NCBI RefSeq assembly: GCF_013299185.1
Contig: NZ_JAAFKG010000007.1
Coordinates: 1 to 64,000, forward strand
Length of the DNA stretch: 64,000 nt
Source: Microcoleus sp. bin48.metabat.b7b8b9.023
Lineage (GTDB): Bacteria > Cyanobacteriota > Cyanobacteriia > Cyanobacteriales > Microcoleaceae
Direction of reading: 5' to 3'
Program-made: the position numbers and the translations under genes
Notes under the pieces: generated by a model
Databases searched by the model: none
What the model saw: only the letters and a program-made list of their open reading frames with translations
Told to the model about the DNA's origin: nothing
Part shown: piece by piece, positions 43,557-52,845 of the stretch
How positions within the stretch are numbered: the stretch's first letter is position 1
Layout: the number at the start of each line of letters is the position of its first letter

Positions 43557-43985
43557 ATGTCTACTCACAACCCGACTACCCTAACTGTAGAAGCAGCACA
43601 GCAAATTCTCAAGGATTTTACTTGTCTGGATATGCAATCTGTAGCATCGCTGCTGGAAAAACAGGCGCTGCGCGAAGCGATTTTGCTGGTAGCAAGTTTG
43701 TCGGATTACCAAATGCTTGGAGTTTGCGCGACTTCGACGGATGAGGGTTTTGCAGCTTTAGCAACTTATTTGAAGGCTTTGGGATATGATGCTGTTTTAG
43801 ATCCCAGTGCTTTTGCTGCATTTACTGGTTCGGTTTATATTAAATTCAATACTTTGAAGGGTTCCTATTATGTTGATGGCTATCCTGGAACTTATCGAGG
43901 CGTGTTAGTATCGTGCCAATTTTCATCGGAAGATGGAGTTAGCGGGACTTACGGTCATTTACCTCTCGATTTATTTGTTGATTAA
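43557..43985 (+). CDS. DUF1824 family protein
   Basis: 142-aa cyanobacterial conserved protein: [60 protein letters not shown] and [20 protein letters not shown]. No catalytic or membrane motif; function unknown. ATG at 43557 is preferred to the TTG at 43536. It is followed immediately by heptamer repeats. Confidence 0.88.
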   Translation: MSTHNPTTLTVEAAQQILKDFTCLDMQSVASLLEKQALREAILLVASLSDYQMLGVCATSTDEGFAALATYLKALGYDAVLDPSAFAAFTGSVYIKFNTLKGSYYVDGYPGTYRGVLVSCQFSSEDGVSGTYGHLPLDLFVD

Positions 43986-44251
43986 TTGGGAATTGGGAAT
44001 TGGGCATTGGGAATTGGGAATGGGGCATTGGGCATTGGGCAAACAGGGCATTGGGCATTGGGCATTGGGAATGGGGCATTGGGAATTGGGAATTGGGAAT
44101 TGGGAAGAAGGCCAAACAGGGCATTGGCCAAACAGGGCATTGGCCAAACAGGGCATTGGGCATTGGAACCAAAAACTAACAAGAGTTAACAGTTAACAGT
44201 CAACAGTCAACAGTCAACAGTCAACTGTCAACTGTCAACTGTCAACTGTCA
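43986..44251. repeat. Long heptamer-repeat block
   Basis: TTGGGAA and TTGGGCA heptamers (about 43986-44165) with three AAACAGGGCATTGG units, then CAACAGT and CAACTGT units (about 44185-44251). All six frames are open in parts, giving repetitive peptides (for example NSQFPMPNAQ) that I do not regard as genes. The block ends at the glycogen synthase stop codon. Confidence 0.9.
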
Positions 44252-44252
44252 A

Positions 44253-45686
44253 TTAACCTTTACCAACGATCAATTCTGGTTCTGGTTCGGCTTCCGGTGC
44301 GATTTCTTCTGGTGAGATTCCCAAAATTTCGCTGTACAAGTTGACATATTTTTTGGCAGAAATATCCCAGCCAAAATCTTCTTTCATGCCGCGCTGTTGC
44401 AGTTCTTTCCACTTATCTTTGTAGCGGAAACCTTCCCAAGTTCGGATCATGCAGGTGAACAAGTCTAGGGGTTCGTAGCGATCGAAACAGTAACCTGTGC
44501 CGGTATTATTAATCGGGTCGTTGTGAGATACGGTATCGACTAAACCGCCGGTGCGGCGCACCATTGGGACGCAACCGTAGCGGAGGGCAAGCATTTGGCT
44601 GATGCCGCAGGGCTCGAAACGGCTGGGCATCAAGAAGGTGTCGCAGCCTGCGTAAATGCGCCGGGAGAGGGCGTCGTTGTAGAGTAATTGGGTGGACATC
44701 CGGCCGGGATAGCGGGCGGTCATTTGCCAGAGTTGGGTTTCGTAGTAGCGATCGCCCGTTCCGAGTACAATAAACTGAGCGTCGGTATAGGCCATGAAGC
44801 GATCGAGCATTTGAATGATCAAATCCAATCCCTTCTGTTCTACTAGCCGCGTCACCATGCCGATTAACAGGGCATTTTTATTCACTTCCAAGCCGACTTC
44901 TTCTTGCAGCGCAATTTTGTTAACTGGGCGCTTGTCAATAGTATCAACACTGAATTGTTGGTGGAGGTACTTGTCAGTTTCTGGGTTGTAAGATTCTGTA
45001 TCAATTCCGTTCAAAATCCCCGACATCTTGCCGCCGACGTAAGACAGCAAACCTTCTAAGGTTTCCCCATAAGCTGGGGTTTTGATTTGTTCGGCGTAGG
45101 TAGGCGAAACTGTATTTACACGATCGGCAAACTGCACTGCGGCAGCCATTGTATTGTGACCTTGCATATACCAAGGGCACCAAGTCATCTGCTCCAAACG
45201 CCAGCGCCACGGCCCTTGATAAGCTAGATTGTGAATAGTAAAAACCGTGCTGATATCGGGGTCTTGGCTCATCCAAACAGGTATCATTCCCGTATGCCAA
45301 TCATGACAGTGCATAATTTGGGGTTTCCAGTGATTCCAGGCAAATTCAGCAGCAGTATTAGCAAAGAAAGTGAACCTCCAATCTTCATCGACACCGCCGT
45401 AAACGCGGCGGGGTAAGAAAGATGGATGTTGCATTAAGTATAAAGGTACATCGGTTCCCGGCAAAACACTTTCAAAGACAGAGAAGCTTTGGAACATGGC
45501 CTCCCCATTCCAAACGGGTTTTTTGGGAACGTCCATTTTGTCGGGGATGAAGCCGTAGTAGGGCATGAAGATGCGGACATCGTGACCCATGCGGCGCAGA
45601 AATTTAGGCAAAGCGCCGACGACATCGCCCATACCGCCCACTTTGGCTAGGGGTGCTGCTTCGGCGGATACAAATAAAATACGCAT
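44253..45686 (-). CDS. glgA: Glycogen synthase (ADP-glucose type)
   Basis: 477-aa GT5 enzyme elongating alpha-1,4-glucan from ADP-glucose. The N-terminal signature [13 protein letters not shown] binds the substrate; [23 protein letters not shown] and the C-terminal [19 protein letters not shown] with [10 protein letters not shown] are all present. An acidic C-terminal tail ([18 protein letters not shown]) is extra. ATG at 45686 has AAGGAAC upstream. With the GH57 gene at 31826 it marks storage glucan metabolism, though they are 10 kb apart. Confidence 0.95.
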   Translation of the reverse strand: MRILFVSAEAAPLAKVGGMGDVVGALPKFLRRMGHDVRIFMPYYGFIPDKMDVPKKPVWNGEAMFQSFSVFESVLPGTDVPLYLMQHPSFLPRRVYGGVDEDWRFTFFANTAAEFAWNHWKPQIMHCHDWHTGMIPVWMSQDPDISTVFTIHNLAYQGPWRWRLEQMTWCPWYMQGHNTMAAAVQFADRVNTVSPTYAEQIKTPAYGETLEGLLSYVGGKMSGILNGIDTESYNPETDKYLHQQFSVDTIDKRPVNKIALQEEVGLEVNKNALLIGMVTRLVEQKGLDLIIQMLDRFMAYTDAQFIVLGTGDRYYETQLWQMTARYPGRMSTQLLYNDALSRRIYAGCDTFLMPSRFEPCGISQMLALRYGCVPMVRRTGGLVDTVSHNDPINNTGTGYCFDRYEPLDLFTCMIRTWEGFRYKDKWKELQQRGMKEDFGWDISAKKYVNLYSEILGISPEEIAPEAEPEPELIVGKG

Positions 45687-46161
45687 TATTTTTTTGTGTT
45701 CCTTGGGATAGTTAGTCTAGATTAAGTTTAAATGGCGATCGGCACAATATTAACGCGGCCGTGGCAAACCAATAATTTTCGATCGCCATTCTCGGATCTG
45801 CGTCGCGTCTATCTGCGGTCAAAAAGAGACCTATCGTTTTTTGGGATGAGAGGGCGTTGGGATGACAGCGCGGCCCCATGTGTGCATCACCCAATGAACC
45901 AATTACCATTGCTGGAAATGATGGCGATGATGGGAAACTGTATTTAGAGAAAGAAGTTAACCAAAAGCTGGGAATATTGAAAGCAATTGAAGAAGAGTAA
46001 TCTGAATTATGAAATTACTTTATATAATTGTGATTCAATGGTCTGATGAAAGCCCAACGAGCCGATCGCCCTTTTCACCTATTTTCACAAAAAGTGCGAT
46101 CGCCCCTAAAGATATTATGAGGCGATCGCTCTTTTGTGTGGAAGGGCGACCCCTTATAACC
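45687..46161. other. Intergenic region with a doubtful 40-codon frame
   Basis: A short frame at 45878-46000 (+) gives SPNEPITIAGNDGDDGKLYL then EKEVNQKLGILKAIEEE, protein-like but with no recognised family; it may be the tail of a lost small gene. HIP1-like sites are dense at 46060-46130. Confidence 0.3.
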
Positions 46162-46309
46162 CAATACGGTTTACTTAAGGCGGATCCCCCCTAACCCCCC
46201 TTAAAAAGGGAGGGACAAGAAAGCTCTTAAGTCCCCCTACAACCAGGGGGATGCGAGGGGGATCTCCGGGGCATAAAAAGTGTTAAGTAAACCGTATTGC
46301 CTTATAACC
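46153..46309. mobile_element. MITE family 3 with a 9-bp target duplication
   Basis: The element 46162-46300 has ends CAATACGGTTTACTTAA and TTAAGTAAACCGTATTG. It is flanked by the direct repeat CTTATAACC (46153-46161, 46301-46309), a clean 9-bp target duplication. Inside is a CCCCCCTTAAAAAGGGAGGG hairpin of the kind also present at 61610. Non-coding. Confidence 0.85.
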
Positions 46310-46328
46310 ACCTATTAGTGAGATTGCT

Positions 46329-46435
46329 TATAGCCTTTCTCAAAAAGATGAGGTATAACTGACAGCTCGATAACCGCTTAAACTAAAAGGGCCCAAGCCC
46401 AACAACGTCCGCGAATCTTTGTGAGAACCGCTATA
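46329..46435. mobile_element. MITE family 1 copy at the end of the protease relic
   Basis: TATAGCCTTTCTCAAAAAGA to GTGAGAACCGCTATA with the CCCAACAACGTCCGCGAATC body, very similar to 42121-42228 and 484-593. On its right it abuts the 3' end of the aspartic protease pseudogene. Confidence 0.85.
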
Positions 46436-46842
46436 GGTGCAATTTCAAATTCTAGTTCAGATACATAAAAACAAACATCAAACTCTACCAAAAAATTTAA
46501 CCTTCCTAAAATGAGCGGCATATTTCTTTGTCTAGTCCAAGCAAAAGCCAAGTTAACTGGTGCAAACCTGCTGACTGTCCCTGACAACAACAAAGCCCTA
46601 GCCTCGATATTTGCCAGATTTCCAGATCAAGAAATAACAAAGGTTTGTTCGTCCCAAACAGCCCCTAATTGTAAACCAATTTCATAAGGCAAAACATTCA
46701 TGCTTGCCCCTGTATCCAGCAACCCCATCACTTCAATTGACTGGTTTCGATAGCTTAATATTATCGGTAAATAAGGCGCATAAGATACCTCGCCAAAGCG
46801 ATCGAATTTAGAGGCAAAAGAGTATTTTTCACCATTAAGCAT
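46436..46842 (-). pseudogene. Retropepsin-like aspartic protease with an in-frame TGA
   Basis: The N-terminal part (46627-46842) has the clan AA motif GLLDTGASMNVLPYEIG. After a TGA stop, the same reading frame continues 11 codons later with LLLSGTVSRFAPVNLAFAWT, NMPLILGRLNFLVEFDVCFY and SELEFEIAP, where a MITE replaces the end. One nonsense change plus the MITE thus explain the damage. The start ATG overlaps the stop of the upstream small gene by eight bases, indicating a former two-gene operon. Selenocysteine readthrough is not supported. Confidence 0.75.
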
Positions 46843-47064
46843 TTTGCAGTTGCTTTTGTTCCTCTAAAAACTGTGCCAATTGACGTGCTCCTTCATCGGA
46901 ATTATGCAACATCTCAAAATAATTATCTTTAGACTCTAAGTTAGCAAAATTTTCTTCTTTTGCTAACTCAGAAACCAAAATTCTATTACTCTTAATTTAT
47001 CCACACGGGATAAATTACTAAGCAGAGGAAATAATTGTGCAATTGGCATAATTAAAATTTCCAT
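46835..47064 (-). pseudogene. Small partner gene of the protease, frameshifted
   Basis: From ATG at 47064: MEILIMPIAQLFPLLSNLSR then VDKLRV, followed by a frameshift near 46985. It continues ILVSELAKEENFANLESKDN, YFEMLHNSDEGARQLAQFLE and EQKQLQNA to a stop at 46835. Small helical proteins of this kind precede retropepsin-like genes in cyanobacteria and resemble antitoxin-like partners; that link is inference. Both genes of the pair are dead. Confidence 0.65.
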
Positions 47065-47255
47065 TTTTTATATTCATCTTATTCAGATTACCACCTGTTT
47101 TACGCTTTTGTCAAGCTCATCGCTTTTTTGGGGGAAGTGCGATCGCTATTGTCAAGCGTAAAATTTACTTTACTCGCTAGTAACTATTTGGATGACTGAG
47201 TTTCCATCCCAAAAAACCAAGTTTATTACCCTATATCCCAATAAGGAGGTATAAA

Positions 47256-47498
47256 ATGAAATTTCCCTTGTTTAAAAGAGTAGCATTACGAGTAGATGTA
47301 CCCAAGTACAAACTCTGTCGGGGAGATATTGCTACTATTGTTGAGCATCATCCCCACCCCGATGAGGATGGTTACAGTCTCGAAGTTTTTAATGCTTTAG
47401 GTGAAACTATAGCTGTAATTACTTTAGCTGAGTCGCAAATTGAACCGTTAATGTGTAATGAAGTTTTGAGTGTCAGAACCTTGACTGAGGCCGCATAA
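47256..47498 (+). CDS. DUF4926 family protein
   Basis: 80 aa: LFKRVALRVDVPKYKLCRGD, IATIVEHHPHPDEDGYSLEV, FNALGETIAVITLAESQIEP. A small beta-barrel protein common in cyanobacteria, often beside toxin-antitoxin or DUF6883 genes. The ribosome site is near perfect (AAGGAGGTATAAAATG). No partner gene follows here. Confidence 0.85.
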   Translation: MKFPLFKRVALRVDVPKYKLCRGDIATIVEHHPHPDEDGYSLEVFNALGETIAVITLAESQIEPLMCNEVLSVRTLTEAA

Positions 47499-47632
47499 TA
47501 AATAATATCCAATACTCATTGCTAGAAGGACGGCTTTTTTGTGTGGAAGGGCGATCGCTTTGCTTTGTGAATAGATAAAAAACAGGCGATCGCCCCTCCT
47601 AAAAGCTTGTCAAGAAAAAGAACGCTATAACT

Positions 47633-47972
47633 CAATACAGTTTACTTAAGAAAAATCTGACTTGCCCAAAATGGCTGTATTGCCAGAAAATCGTCAGATG
47701 AAATTCATCAAAAGCGTTAAGTAAACCGTATTAAATTATAATCCACTCCATCAAGAGAAGAGTTTTGAACCACAGAGGGCGCAGAGGGCGCAGAGGGAAG
47801 AGTATTGCGAGGGTTTTGGATGTCGTAAAAAAACCTTTTGTCCCTCCCCTCTCTGTGTTCTCTGCGTTCTCTGCGGTAAAATCTTCTTAAGATCTATTTC
47901 ACCTCTTTATAATCCAAAAATCGTCAGATGAAATTTATCAAAAGCGTTAAGTAAACCGTATTGCGCTATAAC
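47633..47972. mobile_element. MITE family 3 copy, half copy, and CCACAGAGG inverted repeat
   Basis: A full copy spans 47633-47733 (CAATACAGTTTACTTAA to TTAAGTAAACCGTATT). A half copy at 47916-47963 repeats AATCGTCAGATGAAATTTAT then CAAAAGCGTTAAGTAAACC. Between them, 47768-47878 has inverted ends ACCACAGAGGGCGCAGAG / CTCTGCGTTCTCTGCGGT, another common cyanobacterial element. Confidence 0.8.
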
Positions 47973-47975
47973 TGA

Positions 47976-48815
47976 CTATTCCTCATCAGGTTCACCCTCA
48001 AAAGTTTCTTCAAATCCAGCCAAAAAGTCATCCAATGCAACGGAGGCGATCGCCAAATTAATAGTATCAGCATCTTCCAATCCCCACGTGTTCACCCCAA
48101 CCACTTGACCGGCCATATTAATCAACGGGCCGCCCGAATTTGCCGGATTAATCGCCGCATCCGTTTGCAACACCTTCACCTCGGCAACCTCATCTTCATC
48201 ATCCTCGCCCACCTCATACTCTTCCGGTTCGCGAATTTCAGTAATAATACCTTGAGTTACAGTTGCAGCAAACTGTCCCATAGGATTGCCCACAGCAATT
48301 ACCCGATCGCCCACTTTGACATCAAAACACAATTCTAGGGGAGGATATTCTTCGGGAGACTCCACTTGTTCCCCTGTTGCCGGATCGATGATAAAACCAG
48401 TAATCAACAGCAATGCTAAATCCTCTTCCGCATTACCTGTAAATACCACCTCTGCCATTCTCAACTTTCCGTCGTAAGTTTCCACTAAAACTTGTTCGAC
48501 TTCATCTTCTTCGTAGAAGTAATCTTCATCGGCAATATCTTCGATAACGTGATAGTTAGTGACAATTATGTCAGGAGATACAAAAAAACCGCTCCCGGAA
48601 GAAATTTCTTCTCCTGTATCCCAATCCATCACGTAAACTGAAACTACGGAGGGCAAAACTTGCTCGACGACATCGGAAGAGTTTGCCACCTGAGTTTTCA
48701 ACTCTTTCAATTGCTGCTGCAAAGCTTTCCGATCTGCCTGCATTTTGCGATAAAGTTGCTGAACTTTTGCCAATTCTAGTTTTAATTGAGTTTCCTGAGC
48801 GCTCATATTTTGCAT
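47976..48815 (-). CDS. Trypsin-like (S1C/Deg-type) serine protease without signal peptide
   Basis: 279 aa. The N-terminal 45 residues form a coiled coil (LAKVQQLYRKMQADRKALQQ). The protease domain has the triad His89 (VTNYHVIED), Asp132 (NAEEDLALLL) and Ser227 (NPANSGGPL). Two very acidic insertions (EDYFYEEDEVEQ, EEYEVGEDDEDEVAEV) stand out. There is no signal peptide, membrane helix or PDZ domain, so a cytoplasmic oligomer is likely, unlike standard periplasmic Deg/Hho proteases. ATG at 48815 follows CAGGGAA. Confidence 0.88.
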   Translation of the reverse strand: MQNMSAQETQLKLELAKVQQLYRKMQADRKALQQQLKELKTQVANSSDVVEQVLPSVVSVYVMDWDTGEEISSGSGFFVSPDIIVTNYHVIEDIADEDYFYEEDEVEQVLVETYDGKLRMAEVVFTGNAEEDLALLLITGFIIDPATGEQVESPEEYPPLELCFDVKVGDRVIAVGNPMGQFAATVTQGIITEIREPEEYEVGEDDEDEVAEVKVLQTDAAINPANSGGPLINMAGQVVGVNTWGLEDADTINLAIASVALDDFLAGFEETFEGEPDEE

Positions 48816-48896
48816 TTCCCTGAAGTTGCTGATTTATTGTCGATGTTTGATTGGAGATTTTGGATTGGTATATTGACAATTATAGGGCTGATGCAA

Positions 48897-48963
48897 AGAA
48901 ACCCGGTTTCCACGAAAAATCTTGGGCTTTACAGCAAGGTATCTATCCATAAACCTGGTTTCT
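48897..48963. repeat. Diverged AGAAACCCGG palindrome
   Basis: AGAAACCCGGTTTC and AAACCTGGTTTCT about 67 bp apart; same family as 11629-11900. The rest of the gap between the protease and hemC (48816-49156) has no gene. Confidence 0.6.
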
Positions 48964-49156
48964 CAACATCCTGCGGAGCATCCTAAATTAGTCAGATATT
49001 TGTGAATTTGGCAATTTTATTTAAAATCACCATCTAAAATCTACAATCAGACTGCTATTGTACCTGTCAAAACAAAAGCGAACCGCCAGTTATTTTTATT
49101 TTACCAACTGCGATAAATCGCGTCTCAAAGCCGTGAAAAACAGATGCCGATCGCAT

Positions 49157-50128
49157 TTATGAACCGCGTTGAACTTCGACAAAGATTTCCTCTAAAATAG
49201 CACTCGCTCCCTGGGCGCGGAGGCGGTGGGCGAGGTCTATTCCCAGCATTTCCGCAGTCTCGGCTGCGCCGGATACAGTATCTTTGACGAATCGCTGGCC
49301 GTCGAGACTGGATACCATTCCGGTTAAGGTTAATTGACCGTTTTCTATATTGGTATTGACGCCAATGGGTACTTGACAGCCGCCTTCTAATTCCCGCAGA
49401 AATGCGCGTTCAGCATAACATCTTTGGGCGGTTTCGGAGTGTTCGAGAGCTTTAATAACTTCCAGGATTTCTGGATCTCCGGCGCGGCATTCGATGCCCA
49501 AAGCACCTTGTCCGACGGCGTGGAGGGAGATTTCAGGATCGATAACTTGGTGGATGCGATCGCCCATTCCCAATCTTTCGAGTCCGGCAACTGCTAAAAT
49601 AATCGCGTCGTAACCGCCATCATCTAATTTTGCGAGTCGAGTATTGAGATTGCCGCGAATGTCTTTGAATACAAAATGAGGGAAATGGTGCCGCAGTTGA
49701 GCCAGCCTGCGGAGGGAAGAAGTGCCGATTACTGCACCTTCGGGGAGGGTGTCAAGTTGCTTGTCTTTGTGCTTGGAGTGAACTACCAGGGCGTCAGCGG
49801 GATTTTCCCGTTCGGTGACACATCCTAATATTAAACCTTCGGGTAAGTTGGTCGGTAAATCTTTGAGGGAATGCACGGCAAAGTCCGTTTCGTTGTTCAG
49901 CATTCCCGTTTCTAATTCTTTGGTGAAAAGTCCTTTGTCGCCAATTTTAGCGAGGGCGACATCAAGAATTATGTCCCCTTGGGTGGACATGGTGTGGACT
50001 TCAAAAGTGTGTTGCGGGAAGCGTTTCTGTAATTCTGCTTGCACCCAATGGGTTTGAACGAGGGCGAGTTGGCTTTTGCGGGAACCGATGCGGACGGTTC
50101 GGGAAGGGGCAGATGTGGTTGGGGACAT
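49157..50128 (-). CDS. hemC: Porphobilinogen deaminase (hydroxymethylbilane synthase)
   Basis: 323 aa, standard length. Joins four porphobilinogens into hydroxymethylbilane for haem, chlorophyll and bilin synthesis. Seen: [53 protein letters not shown], and the dipyrromethane-cofactor cysteine in [14 protein letters not shown] at 50128. The gene stands alone, upstream of nothing evident in the same orientation. Confidence 0.96.
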   Translation of the reverse strand: MSPTTSAPSRTVRIGSRKSQLALVQTHWVQAELQKRFPQHTFEVHTMSTQGDIILDVALAKIGDKGLFTKELETGMLNNETDFAVHSLKDLPTNLPEGLILGCVTERENPADALVVHSKHKDKQLDTLPEGAVIGTSSLRRLAQLRHHFPHFVFKDIRGNLNTRLAKLDDGGYDAIILAVAGLERLGMGDRIHQVIDPEISLHAVGQGALGIECRAGDPEILEVIKALEHSETAQRCYAERAFLRELEGGCQVPIGVNTNIENGQLTLTGMVSSLDGQRFVKDTVSGAAETAEMLGIDLAHRLRAQGASAILEEIFVEVQRGS

Positions 50129-50500
50129 AAGATCGATCGCAGGATAGCTTGAAATGAGCCAGTATATTCACCTGATCTAGCGTACCGCAGGTGGGGACTT
50201 TAATTGCTGGTTGGGACAATTCGGGCGATAAAATAGTAATACCAGATATTGACCGGCAGCAGCAGCGAGCTTTGAGGGTGTTTCCAATTTTGCGTTGGCT
50301 TGGGTGGCTTGAGCCGATCGGCATTTCGAGCCAAAGGCAGCCGAGGATGTATGATTTTCCTAGAGTTAATGCGGATGAACGCGGTAGAAGTCGGCGGCAG
50401 AGTTAGCTCAAAGGTGGCGGGATTTGGAGAGAGAAATATAGACAGGAGTGGAAAAGGGCGATTTGAACAGTTGACAGTTGACAGTTGACAGTTGACAGTT
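50129..50500. other. Intergenic region upstream of hemC
   Basis: No gene supported. A minus-strand frame at 50200-50586 is partly built from the dispersed repeat and rejected. TTGACAG heptamers run at 50468-50500. Confidence 0.4.
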
Positions 50501-50603
50501 TGAGAGCTACCTCTACCTAGAAGGAAGAGGATTGAAGTAATGAATAGTCTGATTTTAATTTCTCCCTCAAAGGGAGAGGCTTTCAACCAATTTTTTCTGG
50601 TAA
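50501..50603 (-). repeat. Dispersed 105-bp repeat, copy 3 (inverted)
   Basis: Reverse complement contains CCAGAAAAAATTGGTTGAAA, CTCCCTTTGAGGGAGAAATT, AAAATCAGACTATTCATTAC and CAATCCTCTTCCTTCTAGGT. This is the most complete copy; the CTCCCTTTGAGGGAG palindrome is intact here. TTGACAG heptamers adjoin it. Confidence 0.8.
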
Positions 50604-50751
50604 TTGCGATCGAACTTCTGAACCGGGCTAATAGAGTACCATCAAAAGTTAATTTATCAAATTACTAAAGTCATAAAACCATGAAAAATGCTCTTGATGT
50701 AGCCCGTTACTTTTTATGTCGAGTCGATCGCGAAACAAATGTAGATTATTA

Positions 50752-50822
50752 AGGTACGTTGTTGCGCTTTAGCGCTCTTTCCCATAGACAAGAGAAGAGC
50801 GCTAAAGCGCAACAACGTACCT
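50752..50822 (-). terminator. 28-bp perfect palindrome after an exported-protein gene
   Basis: Arms AGGTACGTTGTTGCGCTTTA then GCGCTCTT, matched exactly by the reverse complement at 50795-50822, with a 15-base loop. It starts one base past the stop of the minus-strand gene and should form a very stable hairpin in that mRNA. A T-run follows only weakly on the minus strand, so it may stabilise the 3' end rather than end transcription. The rest of 50604-50751 is empty. Confidence 0.65.
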
Positions 50823-50823
50823 A

Positions 50824-51828
50824 TTAACGTTGTCCTGCTTGAATTGCAGAATTTACAATCGCAACAACATCTGATTGTCGTCCATTTTTGATACTTACTC
50901 GGTACAGCACCCCCAACCTTTGCCACTCAACAGAAGCAATGCAATAATTGCCACAACTATTGAAATAAGTTCCCTTCATTCCGCCTGCTAATTCAATACT
51001 TCTGTAAGTATCTCTCGGCAATTGCGAAGGAGGCGAAATCGGTTCATCTCTTTTCGCTTCTATTGTGCCGAAAGTACAGGCTCCCCCGCGACATCCTTTG
51101 CCGAAATACATTTCAATAATGTAGCCGTGGGAGCCAGCTTTGATATCAAAATCAAGTTGCTGAGTATCCGATAGAGGAAGCATACTCGGCAGAAAAACTG
51201 GTACTCGCGTCTTGCCTTTGATTTGCCCAAAGATGTTACTTACAGGAAAACGAGTTCTAGCTTGATTTGCACCTGAATTGTTGGGGATTGGGGGAAACTT
51301 TTGGACAAAATCTCTCCACTGTAAAACTCTATTTTTAGCAACGTTCAGAGTGGGAATTGAATATTTTACAACGGCAAGAGAAGGGCGGCCGTCTTTTTGA
51401 TTAAAGTTGCGGCGAATGACTGTATTTTCGGGTTTGCCCAATCCGTAAGTTGTGGCGGTGGAACGGGCTATCTCGCAGCTAATTTTGAAGATTCCCATGT
51501 CAATGTTGCCATTTTCGGCTTGGTAAGACCAATTGTAACCTTCAGAAGTGCGATCGCGATCGCACAAAAAACGCGAAATTTCAAACATCTTGGCAAGATG
51601 AACGTCGTAGGGGCGCAGCTTGCGGCTGCTGGTAGATTGTGCAGTATTGCGATCGGGCACAATGAATTGGATGGATTGCCAGCCATCTTTGGAGGTATAA
51701 TTAAACCAGCGAATTTCTGTCACAGACACTTCTGGACGTGCTAGCGCGGAGTTGGGCGTCAAAAGTGCGATCGTCAAAGCACTCACCACACCAGCAAAAA
51801 TCGCCCAAAATAGTCCTTTTCCCCTCAT
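50824..51828 (-). CDS. Exported protein with a C-terminal domain shared with its neighbour
   Basis: 334 aa, not a recognised family. Signal peptide with helix FWAIFAGVVSALTIALLTPN and an ALA-type cleavage near 30. An N-terminal domain of about 160 residues carries two cysteines (LCDRDRTSEG, FKISCEIARS). The C-terminal domain begins FGQIKGKTRVPVFLPSMLPL and has GKGCRGGACTFGTIEAK and GTYFNSCGNYCIASVEW, so four conserved cysteines likely form disulfides. This domain is clearly homologous to the protein at 52093. Both end in IVNSAIQAGQR/IANSAIQAGKR. A periplasmic or outer-surface location is inferred. Confidence 0.75.
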   Translation of the reverse strand: MRGKGLFWAIFAGVVSALTIALLTPNSALARPEVSVTEIRWFNYTSKDGWQSIQFIVPDRNTAQSTSSRKLRPYDVHLAKMFEISRFLCDRDRTSEGYNWSYQAENGNIDMGIFKISCEIARSTATTYGLGKPENTVIRRNFNQKDGRPSLAVVKYSIPTLNVAKNRVLQWRDFVQKFPPIPNNSGANQARTRFPVSNIFGQIKGKTRVPVFLPSMLPLSDTQQLDFDIKAGSHGYIIEMYFGKGCRGGACTFGTIEAKRDEPISPPSQLPRDTYRSIELAGGMKGTYFNSCGNYCIASVEWQRLGVLYRVSIKNGRQSDVVAIVNSAIQAGQR

Positions 51829-51905
51829 CCTGATTTCCCTGTAGACATCACAACCATTCTCTCTTGCTTCCCCAGCTTAACTGGTTTCAAGGCTCCCAAA
51901 ATATA

Positions 51906-52013
51906 TATAGCGGTTTTCACAAAGATTCGCGGACGTTGTTGGGCTTGGGCCCTCTTGATTTCAGCGGTTATGTAAGCTGTCAGCCATACCTGATCTTTTT
52001 GAGAAAGGCTATA
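51906..52013 (-). mobile_element. MITE family 1 copy, inverted
   Basis: TATAGCGGTTTTCACAAAGA to TTGAGAAAGGCTATA, with ATTCGCGGACGTTGTTGGGC inside: the reverse complement of the 46329 and 42121 copies. It lies between the two related exported-protein genes. The flank repeats TA. Confidence 0.85.
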
Positions 52014-52092
52014 ATATTCTCTGTCATTGCGAGGAACGAAGCAATCGCCAAGACTAAAATTGCTTCGTTTCTCTACAAAATCGCAAATTATC

Positions 52093-52653
52093 CTAGCGTT
52101 TACCAGCTTGAATAGCAGAATTGGCAATCTTAATTAAATCTGCTTCCGCTCCATTTCTAATCGCTACAGTATACATAAAACCCTGAGTTTTCCACTCAAG
52201 ATTAGCCGTGCAGTAAGCCCCGCAACCATTGTGGAAATTTCCTTTCACTCCGCCCGCAAGTTGAACAGTTTTTAACGTCTTAGTTACCCCTTCAATTTTA
52301 GTAGAAAACTCACCACCTTTTTGACCTCTAATTTCCCCTAAAGTGCAAGCACCCGTACCTTTGCAATCTGCTGTAAACTCCATAGAAACAATATAGCTGT
52401 CGGGTTTACTTTGGGTTTGATAGTAAAGTTTCTGCGAAACCGGAACCAAGCTGGGGATAAAAATAGGTACTTGCGTTTTGCCTTTTAACTTTGGCAAAAT
52501 TTCACTTACAGGCACAGCAGCATCAGCTTTAGCAACAGGCTTTGTTTCCGCCAGCATCTGCGGCAATTTGGCCGCACCGAAAACTTGCGATACAGGCACT
52601 AAAGCAGTCAATACGCACGCAGAAGTCGCCAAAAGTAATAATTTATTGTTCAC
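52093..52653 (-). CDS. Exported single-domain paralogue
   Basis: 186 aa. Signal peptide MNNKLLLLATSACVLTALVP to about VFGAA. The mature domain ILPKLKGKTQVPIFIPSLVP, ADCKGTGACTLGEIRG, LAGGVKGNFHNGCGAYCTAN and KIANSAIQAGKR repeats the C-terminal domain of the gene downstream, with the four cysteines conserved. I chose GTG at 52653 because GAGGA lies about nine bases upstream; a TTG at 52668 is also open. Function unknown. The two genes look like a tandem duplication in which one copy gained or lost an N-terminal domain. Confidence 0.75.
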   Translation of the reverse strand: MNNKLLLLATSACVLTALVPVSQVFGAAKLPQMLAETKPVAKADAAVPVSEILPKLKGKTQVPIFIPSLVPVSQKLYYQTQSKPDSYIVSMEFTADCKGTGACTLGEIRGQKGGEFSTKIEGVTKTLKTVQLAGGVKGNFHNGCGAYCTANLEWKTQGFMYTVAIRNGAEADLIKIANSAIQAGKR

Positions 52654-52845
52654 TATTTTTGTCCTCAATGTCGAAACAGTCTAGTTTTGCACTGAACCGC
52701 GTTCATTTAATTTACAACACAACTCCCAAATACAAAAGCCACAACAGGCATTCAGGAAAAAAGCAAGTTTAAATTTTCTTTACAAATGCACGGAAATATG
52801 AAGTAACAGATAAAATAGAGAAGGCGAGTAATTTAGGAGTCGAAC

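Noticed and set aside
43939-44196. Several overlapping frames of QFPMPNAQ or GIGNWELG type
   Set aside because: They are translations of heptamer tandem repeats and lack any protein-like composition.
46624-46629. Selenocysteine or programmed readthrough at the protease TGA
   Set aside because: No stem-loop of SECIS type is evident and the partner gene is also frameshifted, so decay is the simpler reading.
50200-50586. 128-codon minus-strand frame
   Set aside because: Its start lies in the dispersed 105-bp repeat and heptamers; the remainder is not protein-like.
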